Numbered from the stretch's first letter, positions 27,022-40,259 are shown. The stretch is 64,000 nt of DNA from Patagioenas fasciata (GCF_037038585.1 NC_092526.1:37461501-37525500); one strand, 5' to 3'. The notes: generated from the sequence alone by a model not told the origin. Made by a program: numbers and translations.

Positions 27022-27790
27022 ACAGAAACCCAGAATGTCGGGGATTGGAAGGGACCTCGAAAGCTCATCCGGTGCAATCCCCCTGCAGGAGCAGGAACAC
27101 CCAGCTGAGGTTACACAGGAAGGTGTCCAGGCGGGTTTGAATGTCTGCAGAGAAGGAGACTCCACAACCTCCCTGGGCAGCCTGGGCCAGTGTCTGTCAT
27201 CCTTACTGAGAAGTTCCTTCTCAAATTTAAGTGGAACCTCTTGTGTTCCAGTTTGAACTCATTACCCCTTGTCCTATCTATCATTGGTTGTCACCGAGAA
27301 GAGCCTGGCTCCATCCTCCTGACACTCACCCTTTATATATCTGTAAACATTGATGAGGTCTCCCCTCAGTCTCCTCTTCTCCAAGCTCCAGAGCCCCAGC
27401 TGCCTCAGCCTTTCCTCACACGGGAGATGCTCCACTCCCTTCAGCATCTTTGTTGCCCTGCGCTGGACTCTCTCCAGCAGTTCCCTGTCCTTCTGGAACT
27501 GAGGGGCCCAGAACTGGACACAATATTCCAAATGTGGTCTCACCAGGGCAGAGCAAAGGGGCAGGAGAACCTCTCTGACCTACTGACCACCCCCCTTCTA
27601 ATCCACCCCAGGTACCATTGGCCTTCCTGGCCACAAGGGCCCAGTTCCGGCTCATGGTCACCCTGCTCTCCACCAGGACCCCCAGGTCCCTTTCCCCTAC
27701 ACTGCTCTCTAATTCCCCAATTTATAATGGAAGCTGAGGTTGTTCCTACCCAGATGCAATACTCTACACTTTTTTTCATTAGTGTTCTTC
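27022..27790 (-). mobile_element. CR1 LINE, 5'-truncated (ORF2 end + 3'UTR)
   Basis: On the minus strand the copy encodes the C-terminal end of CR1 ORF2 ([36 protein letters not shown]) and continues into the 3'UTR ending at 'gaccccttcc'-type tail sequence next to a run of T on the plus strand (26999-27019). It is 5'-truncated by several kilobases. It is closely similar to the inverted copy at 29650-30175. Confidence 0.9.
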
Positions 27791-27799
27791 CAAACATGT

Positions 27800-29640
27800 A
27801 TCTTTCACAGAAAGATCACACTCATAAAATTATGTCAATGCTTAATGGGTTGTATGAAAATGTATATTAAAAGGTCATGTAATGTGGGACTCACCATTCC
27901 AGCTTTACTGTGTCTGAACATAGAATGAACTAAAACAAGGAAAGGCTTAGAGCCCAAGTTTGCATTCTTCAGGGACTTAAGATTCCCAGTGTGGGTAAGC
28001 ACAACTGTAGAAAAAAAAAATGCTGTGTTTAACTCTGAACAGAAAACAATCAGAACAAAATCCTTTTAGATTAAATGCAATTGTGTCTAACAAATTCTGT
28101 TATTTCTTCTCCCAGATACATTATGTATGCTGATCAGATTATGCTGTGCCCATTGGGGTTTTTTGCTTGTCAGAGCAAAAGTCCTTTTTAATTGAAAAGA
28201 AGCAAATTTAGGTAGGACAGATGGATAGATTGGTAGAAAAATAGTTTAAATACAGCAATCTGCTGTTCTTGGGGGGAAAACAAATATATATGTATATATA
28301 TGGAGACTTGTCTCCACAAAACATCTTCTGGATCCTTAGCAGTTGTGATTTATATTTGCTACAGTGGTAGGAAGGGTGAGGAAAGTTGCTGTGTGAGGTT
28401 TAAACCTCCCTTGGTTCTGAAGGAGCTGAACTACCATCCACAGTACATGGTAGAGTGAAGGAAGCAGCCCCTTAAGGACAGTTCCTCACTACCCCAAAAC
28501 TGCTAGAATCTCCTGCACTCTCCAAAATGCTCCCTATGATGTCTTGATTCTTGAATTTTTATATAGTTGAATAAGCAATTTGAATCAGTTTTGCTGCTAT
28601 ATGATTGTAAATGTAACTACTTATTGCATAGACTTTAGGATCAGTATTATGTAGAGATGCTTGCGTGTTTGAAGCTTCGGTTGAAATTCAACTCTCCCCT
28701 GAAGGATAAATAGGAAAAAAAATAAGGAATGCAAAGTTTTAGTGGCCAAAGGATGAAAGATTGCCAAGATCGAAATAAAGAGTATAGGAACTAGGGGAAA
28801 GGTGAAGGCAGCAGGGGCAGATCGTAACCTCTGACTCAAAAGACGCCCCCTACTCAGAAAAGTAAATAGATAAAACAAATACCTCGACCCTGCATGTAAC
28901 TTGGAATCTGCATGCTGGGTACTGATCCCATGTTTTGGGACAACACCTGCACTGAGAAGGTGAAGAACATTTGGCAAATGTGGGATTCTACTTTGCTTGC
29001 TGAGGTTTTTTCTTTTACTGTAGATCGTGTATCAGGATTATCTACCCAGTAATTTCCTCTGTTATCCTGCTGAAATAGAACCGAGCAAGCGCTTGAATTA
29101 ACTGCCTTACAATGACTGGATTTGGCAAGGTACCTGGAGACAGACTTGTGTGCCATTACAAGCAAAAATCCTCAGCAGATGAGCTGTTTAATTGTGCCTA
29201 TATTTAACCTATCCCAATATTTACGAAAGAACTACCATTAAAGGAGCTTTTTTATCAGTGAAGGTTCACCGATCAGTTACCTAGAGAAAACAGGAAATCT
29301 TTAAAAAACAAGGAATAAACAAGTGAGGTGACAAACCATGAGGGACTTGAGTCTTTCTATACTCTTTTCTAAGGCAACCCATATGTTCGTCTCCTATGTC
29401 CTATGTTCACAGGAATCGTGCCCCCTATACTTCCTTTGTGGTGCAGGGACTCTGTCTGTAGCAAAATCTCCATCCTCCTCTCATTCATAGCTTTTCCCCC
29501 TCATGTACAAGCTGTCAGCATTTTAAGTTATATTGGCAGAATGGGAAGAGCTGTCATGGAGGAAAGACAAAGAGTAGTTTTGCTGGAAGGTTTTGGTTCC
29601 TGTTAAGGTAATCTGTGATCTGTGGACCATAGGAGAGGTG
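27800..29640. other. Spacer between the inverted CR1 pair
   Basis: About 1.9 kb of AT-rich non-coding DNA between two inverted CR1 copies. A short TA-rich run occurs at about 28284-28302. No gene was recognised. Confidence 0.5.
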
Positions 29641-29649
29641 CTTAATATT

Positions 29650-30175
29650 CATGGTGAGACTGCACCTGGAATATTGTGTCCAGTTCTGGGCCCCTCAGTT
29701 CCAGAAGGACAGGGAACTGCTGGAGAGAGTCCAGCGCAGGGCAACAAAGATGCTGAAGGGAGTGGAGCATCTCCCGTGTGAGGAAAGGCTGAGGGAGCTG
29801 GGGCTCTGGAGCTTGGAGAAGAGGAGACTGAGGGGTGACCTCATTAATGTTTACAGATATATAAAGGGTGAGTGTCAGGAGGATGGAGCCAGGCTCTTCT
29901 CGGTGACAACCAATGATAGATAGGACAAGGGGTAATGGGTTCAAAGTGAAACACAGAGGTTCCACTTAAATTTGAGAAGGAACTTCTTCTCAGTGAGGGT
30001 GACAGACACTGGCCCAGGCTGCCCAGGGAGGTTGTGGAGTCTCCTTCTCTGCAGACATTCAAACCCGCCTGGACACCTTCCTGTGTAACCTCAGCTGGGT
30101 GTTCCTGCTCCTGCAGGGGGATTGCACTGGATGATCTTTGAGGTCCCTTCCAATCCCTGACATTCTGTGATTAAA
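29650..30175 (+). mobile_element. CR1 LINE, 5'-truncated (ORF2 end + 3'UTR)
   Basis: The plus strand encodes the last part of CR1 ORF2: [20 protein letters not shown], then [34 protein letters not shown] and [20 protein letters not shown]. The 3'UTR follows and ends with 'tcccttccaatccctgac' and 'attctgtgat'. It shares the same subfamily features as the copies at 8887-9500, 27022-27790 and 39848-40255, and is inverted relative to the copy at 27 kb. Confidence 0.92.
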
Positions 30176-31556
30176 ACTGATAGCCTTGCTAGCCAGATGC
30201 TGTTGCTTGTTACAGAGCACTTGGCTCTTCTGTTTGATTGATTTGTTTTTTCTTTCTATTTTTCATTGGAACTGGTAGAGTTGTTATCTGGAAAATCTGG
30301 AGCTGACTAGATTCAATCAGGGTTGGACATTTTACATGTTTTTCATTAATTGCAGAGGAGCACTACTGTTAGATTATTGCTTCCACTGGAAGATTCAGTT
30401 TTGGTAAGGGTAGACTGACAGATGCTCAGCTGATTTAAAATGCTATGATGAATGCAGTACCATCAAGAGTCAGGTGAAGATATGGTATGTAGATACTGGT
30501 GGAATAATATTCCCGTTTTACTGACTGGGAACCTAAGCTACATGGAGATTATGAGTTCTAGCCACAAAAACTCAGCAGGCTCTTTACAGAACTGGGAATT
30601 GAGCCAAGTCTCCTAAAACCCAGTTCAAATTTCTGACCAGTGTTGCCCTGACTGACAGAAAGAGGGGCTAATTAGTGATGTTCTGAGGAGCTCACTTCTC
30701 TCTGACTCAAAAAAAGGGATTAATGTGCTGATCATGAACACAAAACGAATGGATCTCAGCATACAGTTACAAAATTATGCTTTCAGTGTGACTTTTAAGC
30801 ATCTTTCTGCTCATTCGACATGATTTTCTATAAACCAGAATGCTTACAAAGAAATACTGTTCAACCTCTTCTCTGCATAACAAAAAGCAGCCTACAACTG
30901 TAAGGTCTCTTTCCATTCATCAGCCACCACATCTGTTGCTTGCTTGGCCACTCACCAGAATGATTCATTCACATGTCTACATTTATTTTTGGTGAAATAC
31001 TGGGATTATACAGAAAGCCAATATTTTAAAACTGGGTCTAGAAAACCAAGGGAAGTTGGAAACAACTTCCTCAGCTGAAAACAAACACGGTGTTATATCA
31101 CTCCGCAGCTTTATTAGAAGGGAGGCAGTAGCCAAGTGAAGCAGCTGGAATCACACTGAAGTCACTCTGAACTCTGCGATCACTTTGCTCTTCCTCCTGC
31201 TACAGAGCTCACATCCCTGATTTACAGTGCATTTGGTTTCAAAGGACTAAACGAGGTAGGTCAACCTCTTGGTTATATTTTAAATCTTTCTTTCCCTTCT
31301 TTCTAAATAATGTATTTCTACAGCCACAACACCACTTGCAGGCAAATCCTGTAAGGTAATGTAGCATATACTGACTAAAAATGCTTCTTGGATGAAAGAA
31401 TGTAATACTCATTAATTTCAAAGATTACATTGAACAACCCCTGCAGCAAGAAAAGATATGAAAGTATGTGTGAATTTAATTTTTAATGACTTTTGAATGT
31501 GTTTATACACACTTCAAGGAGTCTTTTATCCTGTCGGAGAATGGTGACTGACTTAA

Positions 31557-31600
31557 ATCTCTCTCTCTCTTCCTCTGTCTCCCCCCACCTCCCCTTGTGT
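31557..31600 (+). repeat. CT-rich simple repeat
   Basis: A run of CT dinucleotides passes into a C-rich pyrimidine tract. It is simple sequence with no sign of a linked gene. Confidence 0.8.
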
Positions 31601-31659
31601 GTTGGTTTTAATTTTTTTTATTGCTTAGGGATAGTATGTTTGCTATAGATGGAGCAATC

Positions 31660-31725
31660 CCAAGTAGAAATAATCAGAAATAAATATTTTCCAGTAGAAA
31701 TATGTATTTCCCAGTGGAAATAAGT
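31660..31725 (+). repeat. Short imperfect tandem repeat (AGTAGAAATA-type, three units)
   Basis: Three adjacent, diverged units each contain AGTAGAAATA or AGTGGAAATA, spaced by roughly 22-28 bp. It is local and seems unrelated to any gene. Confidence 0.55.
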
Positions 31726-33393
31726 ACATCAGTTCTGATCTGAACAGAAACTGGAAATAATTTCAACTCAAGCAGATTAACAAATAATTCTGAGGAGTTA
31801 CAGTCATGCAGAATTAAAAAAGGTTTCTATGATCTGAGCCGGAAGGTGTGTGTGTTTTCCCTAAGCATTGTGGAATAATGTAGGATGTAGATCTTGCTGT
31901 CATTAAATGCATGGAAGGGTGTTTCCTAGGAAGTGACAAGAAGATTTGCAGCCTTACGTGCTACCACACCATGAGACAGGGCTGGATTCCACCTCCGTGT
32001 CATTGTCCCCTGTCACCTTTCTAAATGTGACCTTGCAAAGCCAAACAATGTCTCAGAGCTGGTTTTGTAGGTTTACAGATGATGTATAGATTGTCTAAGT
32101 ATTAAAAAGCATTTGCTTTCTAGCTGAATAAAATTGTGTTGCTGAATAATTTGAAATGCTTCTTAATTCATATCTAAAGAGAAGAGAGTGAGGATAGGTC
32201 AGGGTAAAGGAATTTGTCAGATGAGGTTTGTAGAAGCTGATTCGGGATTAACGTGCTTGTGACAGTTTACTTTTACGAGCATCCTGTTCTTGTTTTGCCT
32301 TATCTGAACTAGGAAATGCAAATATTTTGATAACCAAATTTACTTTTGTTTAGTGTCACCACAGTTTCCATTCTAATTTAAAACATTATCAGCCACTTAT
32401 GCCAGGCAGACAGGTTAGAGGTCCCACCAAGTTTACTTTAATCCGAGGGATTTTATATGTGCTAGGAGTGATACTAGAGTCCATTTTTATTGCACTTAGA
32501 ATATTTTTGAGTGTAGCGTAGTGGAAGTTATTTGACTCTGGAGAATGAATGTATCGTTTGGTTTCTCTAACTGCCTTTGTGGAGAGGCATCCTAAATCAG
32601 GGAAACTATATAAGGATTCCTAGGCAGGATCTAGCTGCAGAATTTTATGGCACTGGTTGGGAGAGGTAAACTGTTGATGACAATAACACAATTTGTACGA
32701 ACTATACTTTATAAATTCTTCTTTTTGATTTTAAGAACTTTATTCTCTGCTGACAACTTAATGAGCAACTTAGATTTGTGTTTACTTCTGGTAGACTGAT
32801 TCAAGAGAAAACTCTGTATTGGTTTCCTAATAAAGCCAGTTGTCTTAAGGAATTTTCTTCTTATGTTTTTTTTAAAGATCGCTTGAAGTTTATGATCTGT
32901 TCTTAGATATTAATTTTTTATTAACACCTCTACTGTTCCAAGCACTATGCGAGTAGTTTTGCAGGGAGTTGTAGTTTGTTGAATTATTTGCTTATTTATT
33001 ATTTTTTTTCTTATGGAATGTGCCAGCAGTTCAGCTGTCTCTCTTACCGTGGTAGCTAGTTGTCTGTCTCTTTTTCACTAACTGTTTCTGATAATGGTTT
33101 CAGTTGTGCTCCTTCAGTCTGAAGTCAGCAGTTCCAGCACAGCGCAGGGCTCTGTTGTCACTGGCTTTTGCAAGGCAGAGCTGAGGAGGAGGAACGGTTT
33201 CTCATGGACTGGTACCAGAAGGGATTGCTGTGGGTGGTGTTCAGGAGATATTTGGGTTTAGGGAAGATGCCATCATGCACAGATCAGTTCTCCCACACTT
33301 TACACTTTTACAGTGTCTGCAAAAGAAGCATGTAGTACTTCTAGGGCAGCTCAGCTAATTCTGTGCTCTTTGTACCTTGTGTGTGTTCCAGAG

Positions 33394-33857
33394 TGAAACG
33401 GAGAAATAAACAGTAGAGTCAATTATACTGTTAAGCGGCATTCTTTATTCTATCAGCGCTGGGGAACACTGGGGATCATCCTCCACAAATGCTCCAAAGA
33501 CTGGATGCTCTTGCGTTGCTTATATTCACATAATTATTACATATGCATTACAATTTTTTAAGATTTTGACACACATCTGTACTAAGGAATAATTGATGTT
33601 AGTTACACTTGTTTGGCTTCTTACTTACAATGCATATATTAATTATTAGTTAAATATAAACTAAGCACTTTGCCTTTAAACAATGTATTACTTAATCTTC
33701 TGTCTCCCTCTTGTTATGCAGAAGGATCTAAAACTTGAAAAACATCCCCTCGTTTTGCAGGTGGTCAGAAAGCATTGATCTCTTGTCAATTGGTTAATGA
33801 TGGGTACGTCTTTTATAACTTAATCACAGTATACATTAATTTGGTAGCTTCTCTTCA
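33394..33857 (-). mobile_element. Solo LTR of a class I (ERV1-like) endogenous retrovirus
   Basis: A 464-bp element begins with TGAAGAG and ends with GTTTCA on its own (minus) strand, fitting TG...CA LTR ends. It is flanked on both sides by the same 4 bp (AGAG on the plus strand, 33390-33393 and 33858-33861), as expected of a target-site duplication; 4-bp duplications are usual for gammaretrovirus-like elements. An AATAAA signal lies about 60 bp before its 3' end. A second, diverged copy lies at 51494-51963. No internal viral sequence is attached, so it is a recombined solo LTR fossil. The family name cannot be given without a repeat library. Confidence 0.8.
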
Positions 33858-33864
33858 AGAGGTT

Positions 33865-36800
33865 GAGGGTCTGGAGACAGGAGCTAAAAGCCCTGTATCA
33901 GCCCATGGCTGTTCTTTCCTGACAGAATTTTTGCTGGCTTGTTGCAGTTCTCTTATACCTGTCCCGTCATTTTACTGCATTACACTTCTTTAGATGAACT
34001 GAACAGACCTGCTGCAGATAGAATACTTTTTCATTAGTGGGCTCAAAGGCAAGCTAACAAAACGCATTGCTACAAGTCAGGTTTGTTGGCAAAGTTTATC
34101 TGCAAAAGCCAGCATTCTGAAATTCTCCAGCCCTTGCGAGAGACAGTAGCTAGCAAAGAGTTTGCAGCCTTCTCCTACTTCTCTTTGCCAGCTCAGGCTC
34201 TCGTCCTTTTTTGATACTTCTCACAGGATGTATTTCAAGAACCACAGGGAACAAGTATCAGAACCAGCACCTTTTCTGTCTATCCACAAAAGAAGTTTTC
34301 ATCTTCATTCTCTTGGTAAGGCCTCCAATTCTACCTTTGAATCTGCTATTTGGCTTTGGGCAAGATACTTCTATTCCTTTCCCAACTCTTGTATCTGTTT
34401 ATTCTGTTTAATTATAAACAAGGCAAGAGTTATCTCTCATGATGTGCTTATAGTACCTAGATCCAGTGAGGCTTTGATCTCAAAGGCCAGGGTCTTTGGG
34501 TACTTTCCAAACATAAAATACTTGCTTCTTTCAGCAAGTGTGAGCCTGGCACAGTAGTTTGATTCTCTTTTGAAGCCTTCTAGGTGAGGAGAGAAAACGG
34601 TGAGTACTAAGTCTTGTACAATGCAATATCCTTTTCTACACTCCCATTTCTTTCTAGTGATCTTCTTTTAATGAGCTCAACACCACATCATTTTAAATGA
34701 GATGTTTTGGAATTGTTAAGAACCGTTGTCCATTTAAGAAAACTGAGTAGTGTGTTGTTGAGCCCCTAAACTCTTAACTGAGGGTATTGTATTATGTCTG
34801 GTGGAGTCATTCAACATGACAAAGAAGTGATTTGTTAAGGTAATATGGGAAGCCTGTAAAACCAGTATTTCTAAGCTTCTAGTTTAACACCTTAATCATA
34901 GACGCCATCTATTCTTATCAGTGCTAGGGAGTGTTCCCAGTGCCGCATTGGGGACACAGATAAATATCCAGCTTGCTGAAATTGTATTAACAATATGAAT
35001 TTTTCAGTTTTGCAGGAATACAGGCAGTGCTTATTTTAGACTTGAACTTAAAGTAAATAAAATAATTAGCTTTGTATTAGTAGGAATATTAGAGGAACAC
35101 TGGTTCAGAAGCAGACAGTCTACTGGACACAGTGATCTTACTGTATTAACTGAGAGGACAAAATAAAGTATGTTATCAGCTGGAATGTTTTGGTTATATA
35201 CTAGCATTATTTTGGAATTGGATGTTCTGATAAACCCATGCGAGAGTTTGTGTCAAGAGTAGTATAACCATGGCAATATAACAGTCATGCTAGGAGAAAC
35301 CATTGATGTAGATTTAATGAGCAGTAGAATAAACCTGAAAGAACAGAGTTCAATTTGGAGTGCAGTACATAACCAAACATACTGTTAGAAGTGACTGGAA
35401 AATTAGTATATGAAATAGAGTAGGACATAACAAGGCATATTCGAGGAATGAGCTGTGTTGCTAATTTTCTCTGGGCTTAGCTCTTAACTCTTCTTACTGT
35501 ATGTGTAATAGATTGTATCTTGCTGGAGAGCGTTGTTTTATTTTTTTCTGTAATGACCTGTTGTTAACATTCAGTAACTTTAAAATGGCTGTTGTTTAAC
35601 ATGTTTAATTGGCTTTAATCATTTTGCTGAGACAACAGTTGATAGTTTGAAAGAAATCTTTGCATTCACTATTTGCTCTCTGCTGTCACTTTGCTGCTTC
35701 CTGCTAGGAGAGAATTGTGGTTAGGAGTAAACCCATTTAAAAATGTGCTCAGAGCTTCATGATCATGTAATGATCATATGAATGCTAATAAAAATCTTCT
35801 TTAATCACAAATACATGAAACAATTGCAAAATACAAATTCCATATAATTTTTGCATGAAAAACATAGCGTGATTAGAAATACAAGCATTCATTATCTTAT
35901 CAATCCAGTCACTGTGAAACTGAGGCACTTGAAAAACTTTAATTTAAAAATTTGTTATTATGGTGGCGTATAGCCAAAGAAAATACTGGTGGCATTTATG
36001 GAGGAATAGGAAACACGTGAAACTTCAATACTTCATTACTGTGTATATCTTACACGCTGAGGACACAGCTGATATGATACATGGTGTAACTTCTGGGCTT
36101 TGTCATCATGTGCCTCATGCCCTGGGCCTGCAGAGCCACATGAATGTCTATGACAAGCAAATGGTGGAGATCCAGGTTCCTTTTTCAGTGTAGAGAGAAA
36201 AACCCCAGAATCTGCAAGGGCTGCCTAGGTAGGTGCTGGTTTCCTCCAGCACAGTGGGTGTAATGATGCAGGGGAAGGTCTCCCAGAGGTAAAGCTGTGG
36301 TTTCTCCACTCCATCAGGAGCGAGGGGAGAGCGCTGGGTTTCAGAAAGGAGGATGTGACTGCGGTTGAGCCACTGGGCAGGGACTCTGGGTTTGGCACCT
36401 GGTTTGATCAGACACTTCCTGCAGGTCATTCTCAGCCACCTTCTCTGTAAACCAGACTGTTGATGCTTCCCACTTGAGTCCACTTTCACTCAGGGCTGTG
36501 AATAATACTGAGACCTTATGACCGGTTATGTAAATACTTAGGCAGTGCTGACACATACAATATAAGACCATATTTTAAATCTCAAGTGGCACTGTTTCCC
36601 TAAACTTCTATTTTTACCTGCTTGTAAGAATGCTTAGGTTTTTTTTTTTTTTCCCAGAATGCAGCCACTTTAAGTGTTTCACAGTTATCATCTGTCATTT
36701 TCTTGACTCTGCTGTAATATGGCTGTGGTCACATGATAGATTTTAGTAGTTACAGCAACTCCTTATGTTCAAAAGGAATATTAAAAAAGATATTTCTGCT

Positions 36801-39800
36801 TTTAGCTGTATTAATTGAAGGAAATGAGAGCAGGAACAGACACTAACTATAGTTACTAAGTGCACGCCCCCCTTCTCCCAGTGCATATCCCAAGGACATC
36901 TGAGTTTATGTGACTTCTTCCGTGATGGTGTCTTAGCGCTTGGGTTCAGCATGAAAATAAAGAAGTTTTGATGATACGCAGTTGCTGGTTGCAGACATTG
37001 AGTTACCTGATCGTGGAAATGGTACATTGCTCTGTTGCAGCAGTTGTCCAGATGATTTGTTATATTCAGGCCAGACCTACTGTAGATACTTTTCCTCTTA
37101 CGGCAGCATTATTTAGATATAAAGTTGGGGTTTCCATTTGTTGTTTAATATTTCTGTGGCAGCAAAAGCGCTGGTCTGAAGTCATTGCTTTACCAATGTT
37201 AACTGAGTCTGCTCTGTAAGGATTTATTAATCCCGCTGTAACACTCACTAGATGTAAAATGTTCTGAGGCAATTATCTGGTCAAATGACTTTAATACCAC
37301 AGATGACGTGGTGTGTTATGACTAATAAGGTCATGTTTGGCCTTGCTCAAAGTTGATTTTGGCATAAATTTTAGGAGATGTCTAGCTAGTACATTGTGTA
37401 TACATTTCTAACACTGCTTCATGGAGAGACATAATGGAGAATGATGTTTTTTTGCGTTCTTGTCTTGTCTGCTGGAACAAATGCATTTATATTGTGACCA
37501 TGTAGTTTTGGCTGCAGGGCCAGCTTTAGGCCTAAATTATAGCATAGCTATGATCTAATTTTGTAGTTTGGGTATATCGGGCACTTTCTGCTATAGGAAT
37601 GTTTCTACATGGAGGCACATGGTCATCTTTGCTTTGTTCTTTTGAGGGAGATATATGAGGCTATGACAGTTTGTAATTTCCTCCGTATACCTTGTGAGTT
37701 TTAGGATCTTTTCTTATGTCTTTGTAAAATACTTGCCAGAAATATGTATATATCTCTAGCAAACTTGCTCAGCTTTCTGTGTTTGGAACTTTACAGACAA
37801 AGTACTCTGTGAATTTCCTGTTTGTGTTTTTGAAGCTAGATAAATTCAAAATTTAGCACCTCAAAAGTTCCAATAAATGTTTTTGAGGGCTCTCAAATGA
37901 ATTCAATATCTGAACTTTCTGAGACACAGTATGACAAGAGGTCTTTAGGTGACATTTTTAGAAACCAGCTGTCTTCCGACATTTGATTCTTGCAAATGAC
38001 AGAACCTGAAGTGAATCAATGAAATAAGCTTTCCTTTAACCATAGATCATACACACGGAATGTGATATGCTCGGAATTATTTATCAAGACATTAAAAGGA
38101 GGGTTTCTGTAATATGATGAAGTTAACTATTGAGACAGCCAAGTCCGCAAACCATAACTTTCCTATTAAGTCAGGATCTGCTATTGTGACCTCTTAAATC
38201 AATTTAGCTGGTCAGAGGCTCTGAGCACTGTTTATGATGCTGAACAAATAGATTTTGGGACTTCCACTAAAATATTTGTGTTAACTTCTAACTAACATAG
38301 ACAATGCATAAGCTCTTCCCTTGGACCTCTCCGTCAATGTTGAAAATAATGAAGACCAAATGTGTGAGAGAGGTTGTGTGGGCTGTGGCCCAAATGTGGC
38401 ATAAACTACTAGTATAATTAAGTTGGACCCCAACTTGTGTGGTGCTCAGAGAACTTTAAACCCCCAGGAAGAATTTGCATCAAGTTAAGTGAGTGGAAAT
38501 TGCAACTGTTCTGTTTGTGTTCTCCTATTTTAGACTGAAAACCCAATGGGATTTCATTCCAAAGCCATTCCAGTGACCTCAGGGCTGAGGCATGGAGAGG
38601 TCAAACGACTTCCCTTGGTCAAACAGGACGTCTGTGGTGTGGCCACAAATAGAGTCCAAAGTACTGGTCCCGTGTCGTAACTGGAAGGCCATTCACAGTG
38701 TGACAAAAATGGTTCTATTTTAAGCATATCCAATCATTTGTCCCAGTTGTCATTATGAGCCGTAATGAATGGCTCATTTGATTTTATGAAATACTGTAGT
38801 GGTGAACTCTAGATACTAGTAATGAAAAGCTATGGATCTATCAGTTGAGATCAGATTCTCTAATTCCCCTCTGAGATTCAGAGAAGGACAGTTTACACAG
38901 CACGTGGTAGAATCTCTTCCCAGTATTTCTGTGGCTAGGTATTTTAGAAAGATTTACGAGCTATCAATATTTCGTGGTGATTCTGTTTTCCTTCCCTGGA
39001 TTTAAAAGATGATAGCACCAAGTGCCAGCCTGTGATATTCCTACAAAGTTGTTTAGTAATTAACTTCTGTTTTACAGAAGGGAACAGGAAATGAAACCTC
39101 CGGGTTAAACACTCTGAAACCTATTTCCTTAAAATTAAGCAACTGTATTCATAATTAAGCAACTCAATCAAGGAGGCTCAGTTTCCAGAGCTGCTTGTGA
39201 CCTCAGCAAATAGGAAGAGATGCCAGTCAAACAACTACTGAGCATACACTTTACATAGGCTGTTTACTCTGTTTACTATTAAGAAAAAAAAGACAGGATG
39301 AAGTCTAAAGTTAGTTATGTTCATCCATGTGCAATACAACACTGTTCTGTAACCTGTGGCTGCCTCCGAGTCCCATTGCCAGGACTTTAAAAGCACTTTC
39401 CTGTTGATTTGAAAATATTTTCCTCCCTTTGGCTCCTTTTTGCAGCCCTGGACCAGTGGGGACTGAGCCAATGAACTGCACCAAACCTCCCTTGCCCTTT
39501 CTAGCAGTTGGCCTGAAAGCCAAGCGGAAACTGCTGGCAGAAAGTCTTGTTTGCTCTACTGAGGCTCTGTTTGCAGACAGGTTCTCGAGTCTTTCCAGCC
39601 TGGAAATTGGGCCGTTTGTCAAAGATCATACAGGAAATCAGTGACAGAATAAGGACTAGAATGAGATTTCTTCACTTCCAAGACCTAGACTTGAACTGCA
39701 AGACAGGTCTGACTCTTAAAGTTTATTAATAAGTAAAAAACAAAACTATGTGTGTTTCAAGAACATGAAGAAACATCCCTGCTGAATGATGGTTAACAGT

Positions 39801-39845
39801 TATCCTAGAAGAAAAAACCTGGGTCCTTATTGATGTGAACCAGCA
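33865..39845. other. Gene-free spacer, part 3
   Basis: AT-rich non-coding spacer. A slightly more GC-rich patch at about 36090-36500 has a 113-codon minus-strand open frame that resembles no family I know. No gene or repeat was recognised with confidence. Confidence 0.5.
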
Positions 39846-39847
39846 TA

Positions 39848-40255
39848 GCTCACAGTATCACAGTATGTTTGGGATTGGAAGGGACCTCAAAAGCTCATCC
39901 AGTCCAATCCACCTGCTGGAGCAGGAACGCCTAGGTGAGGTCGCACAGGAACATGTCCAGGTGGGTTTGAATGTCTGCAGAGAAGGAGACTCCACAACCT
40001 CCCTGGGCAGCCTGGGCCAGTGTTCTGTTACCCTCACTGAGAAGAAGTTTCTTCTCAAATATAAGTGGAACCTCTTGTGTTCCAGCTTGATCCCATTACC
40101 CCTTGTCCTATCATTGTTTGCCACCGAGAAGAGCCTGGCTCCATCCTCGTGGCACTCACACTTTATATATTTATAAACATTAATAAGGTCACCCCTCAGT
40201 CTCCTCTTCTCCAAACTAAAGAGACCCAGCTCCCACAGCCTTTCTTCACTACTTA
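39848..40255 (-). mobile_element. CR1 LINE, 5'-truncated
   Basis: The plus strand starts with 'cacagtatgtttgggattgg' and 'aagggacctcaaaagctcat', the reverse complement of the CR1 3' end, and runs into ORF2 remnants ([19 protein letters not shown] on the minus strand) up to about 40255. It is more diverged than the copies at 27 and 29.7 kb. Confidence 0.88.
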
Positions 40256-40259
40256 TTTT

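Larger units (their letters stand above)
30180..33390. other. Gene-free spacer, part 2
   Basis: Non-coding AT-rich spacer. It contains a pyrimidine-rich tract at about 31557-31600 (CT repeats, then C-rich) and a short imperfect tandem repeat at about 31660-31725. No gene was recognised. Confidence 0.55.

Noticed and set aside
27190-27870. 226-codon plus-strand open frame
   Set aside because: It is the antisense of a CR1 copy running into flanking DNA, not a host gene.
29651-29923. 90-codon reverse-transcriptase-like frame
   Set aside because: It is the C-terminal end of CR1 ORF2 in a truncated copy; it cannot be a working enzyme.
36148-36489. 113-codon minus-strand open frame in the spacer
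   Set aside because: No family resemblance or splice context; kept only as an unexplained GC-richer patch.
39311-39644. Overlapping open frames of about 100 and 71 codons on opposite strands
   Set aside because: They overlap each other, show no known family features and have no promoter or splice context.
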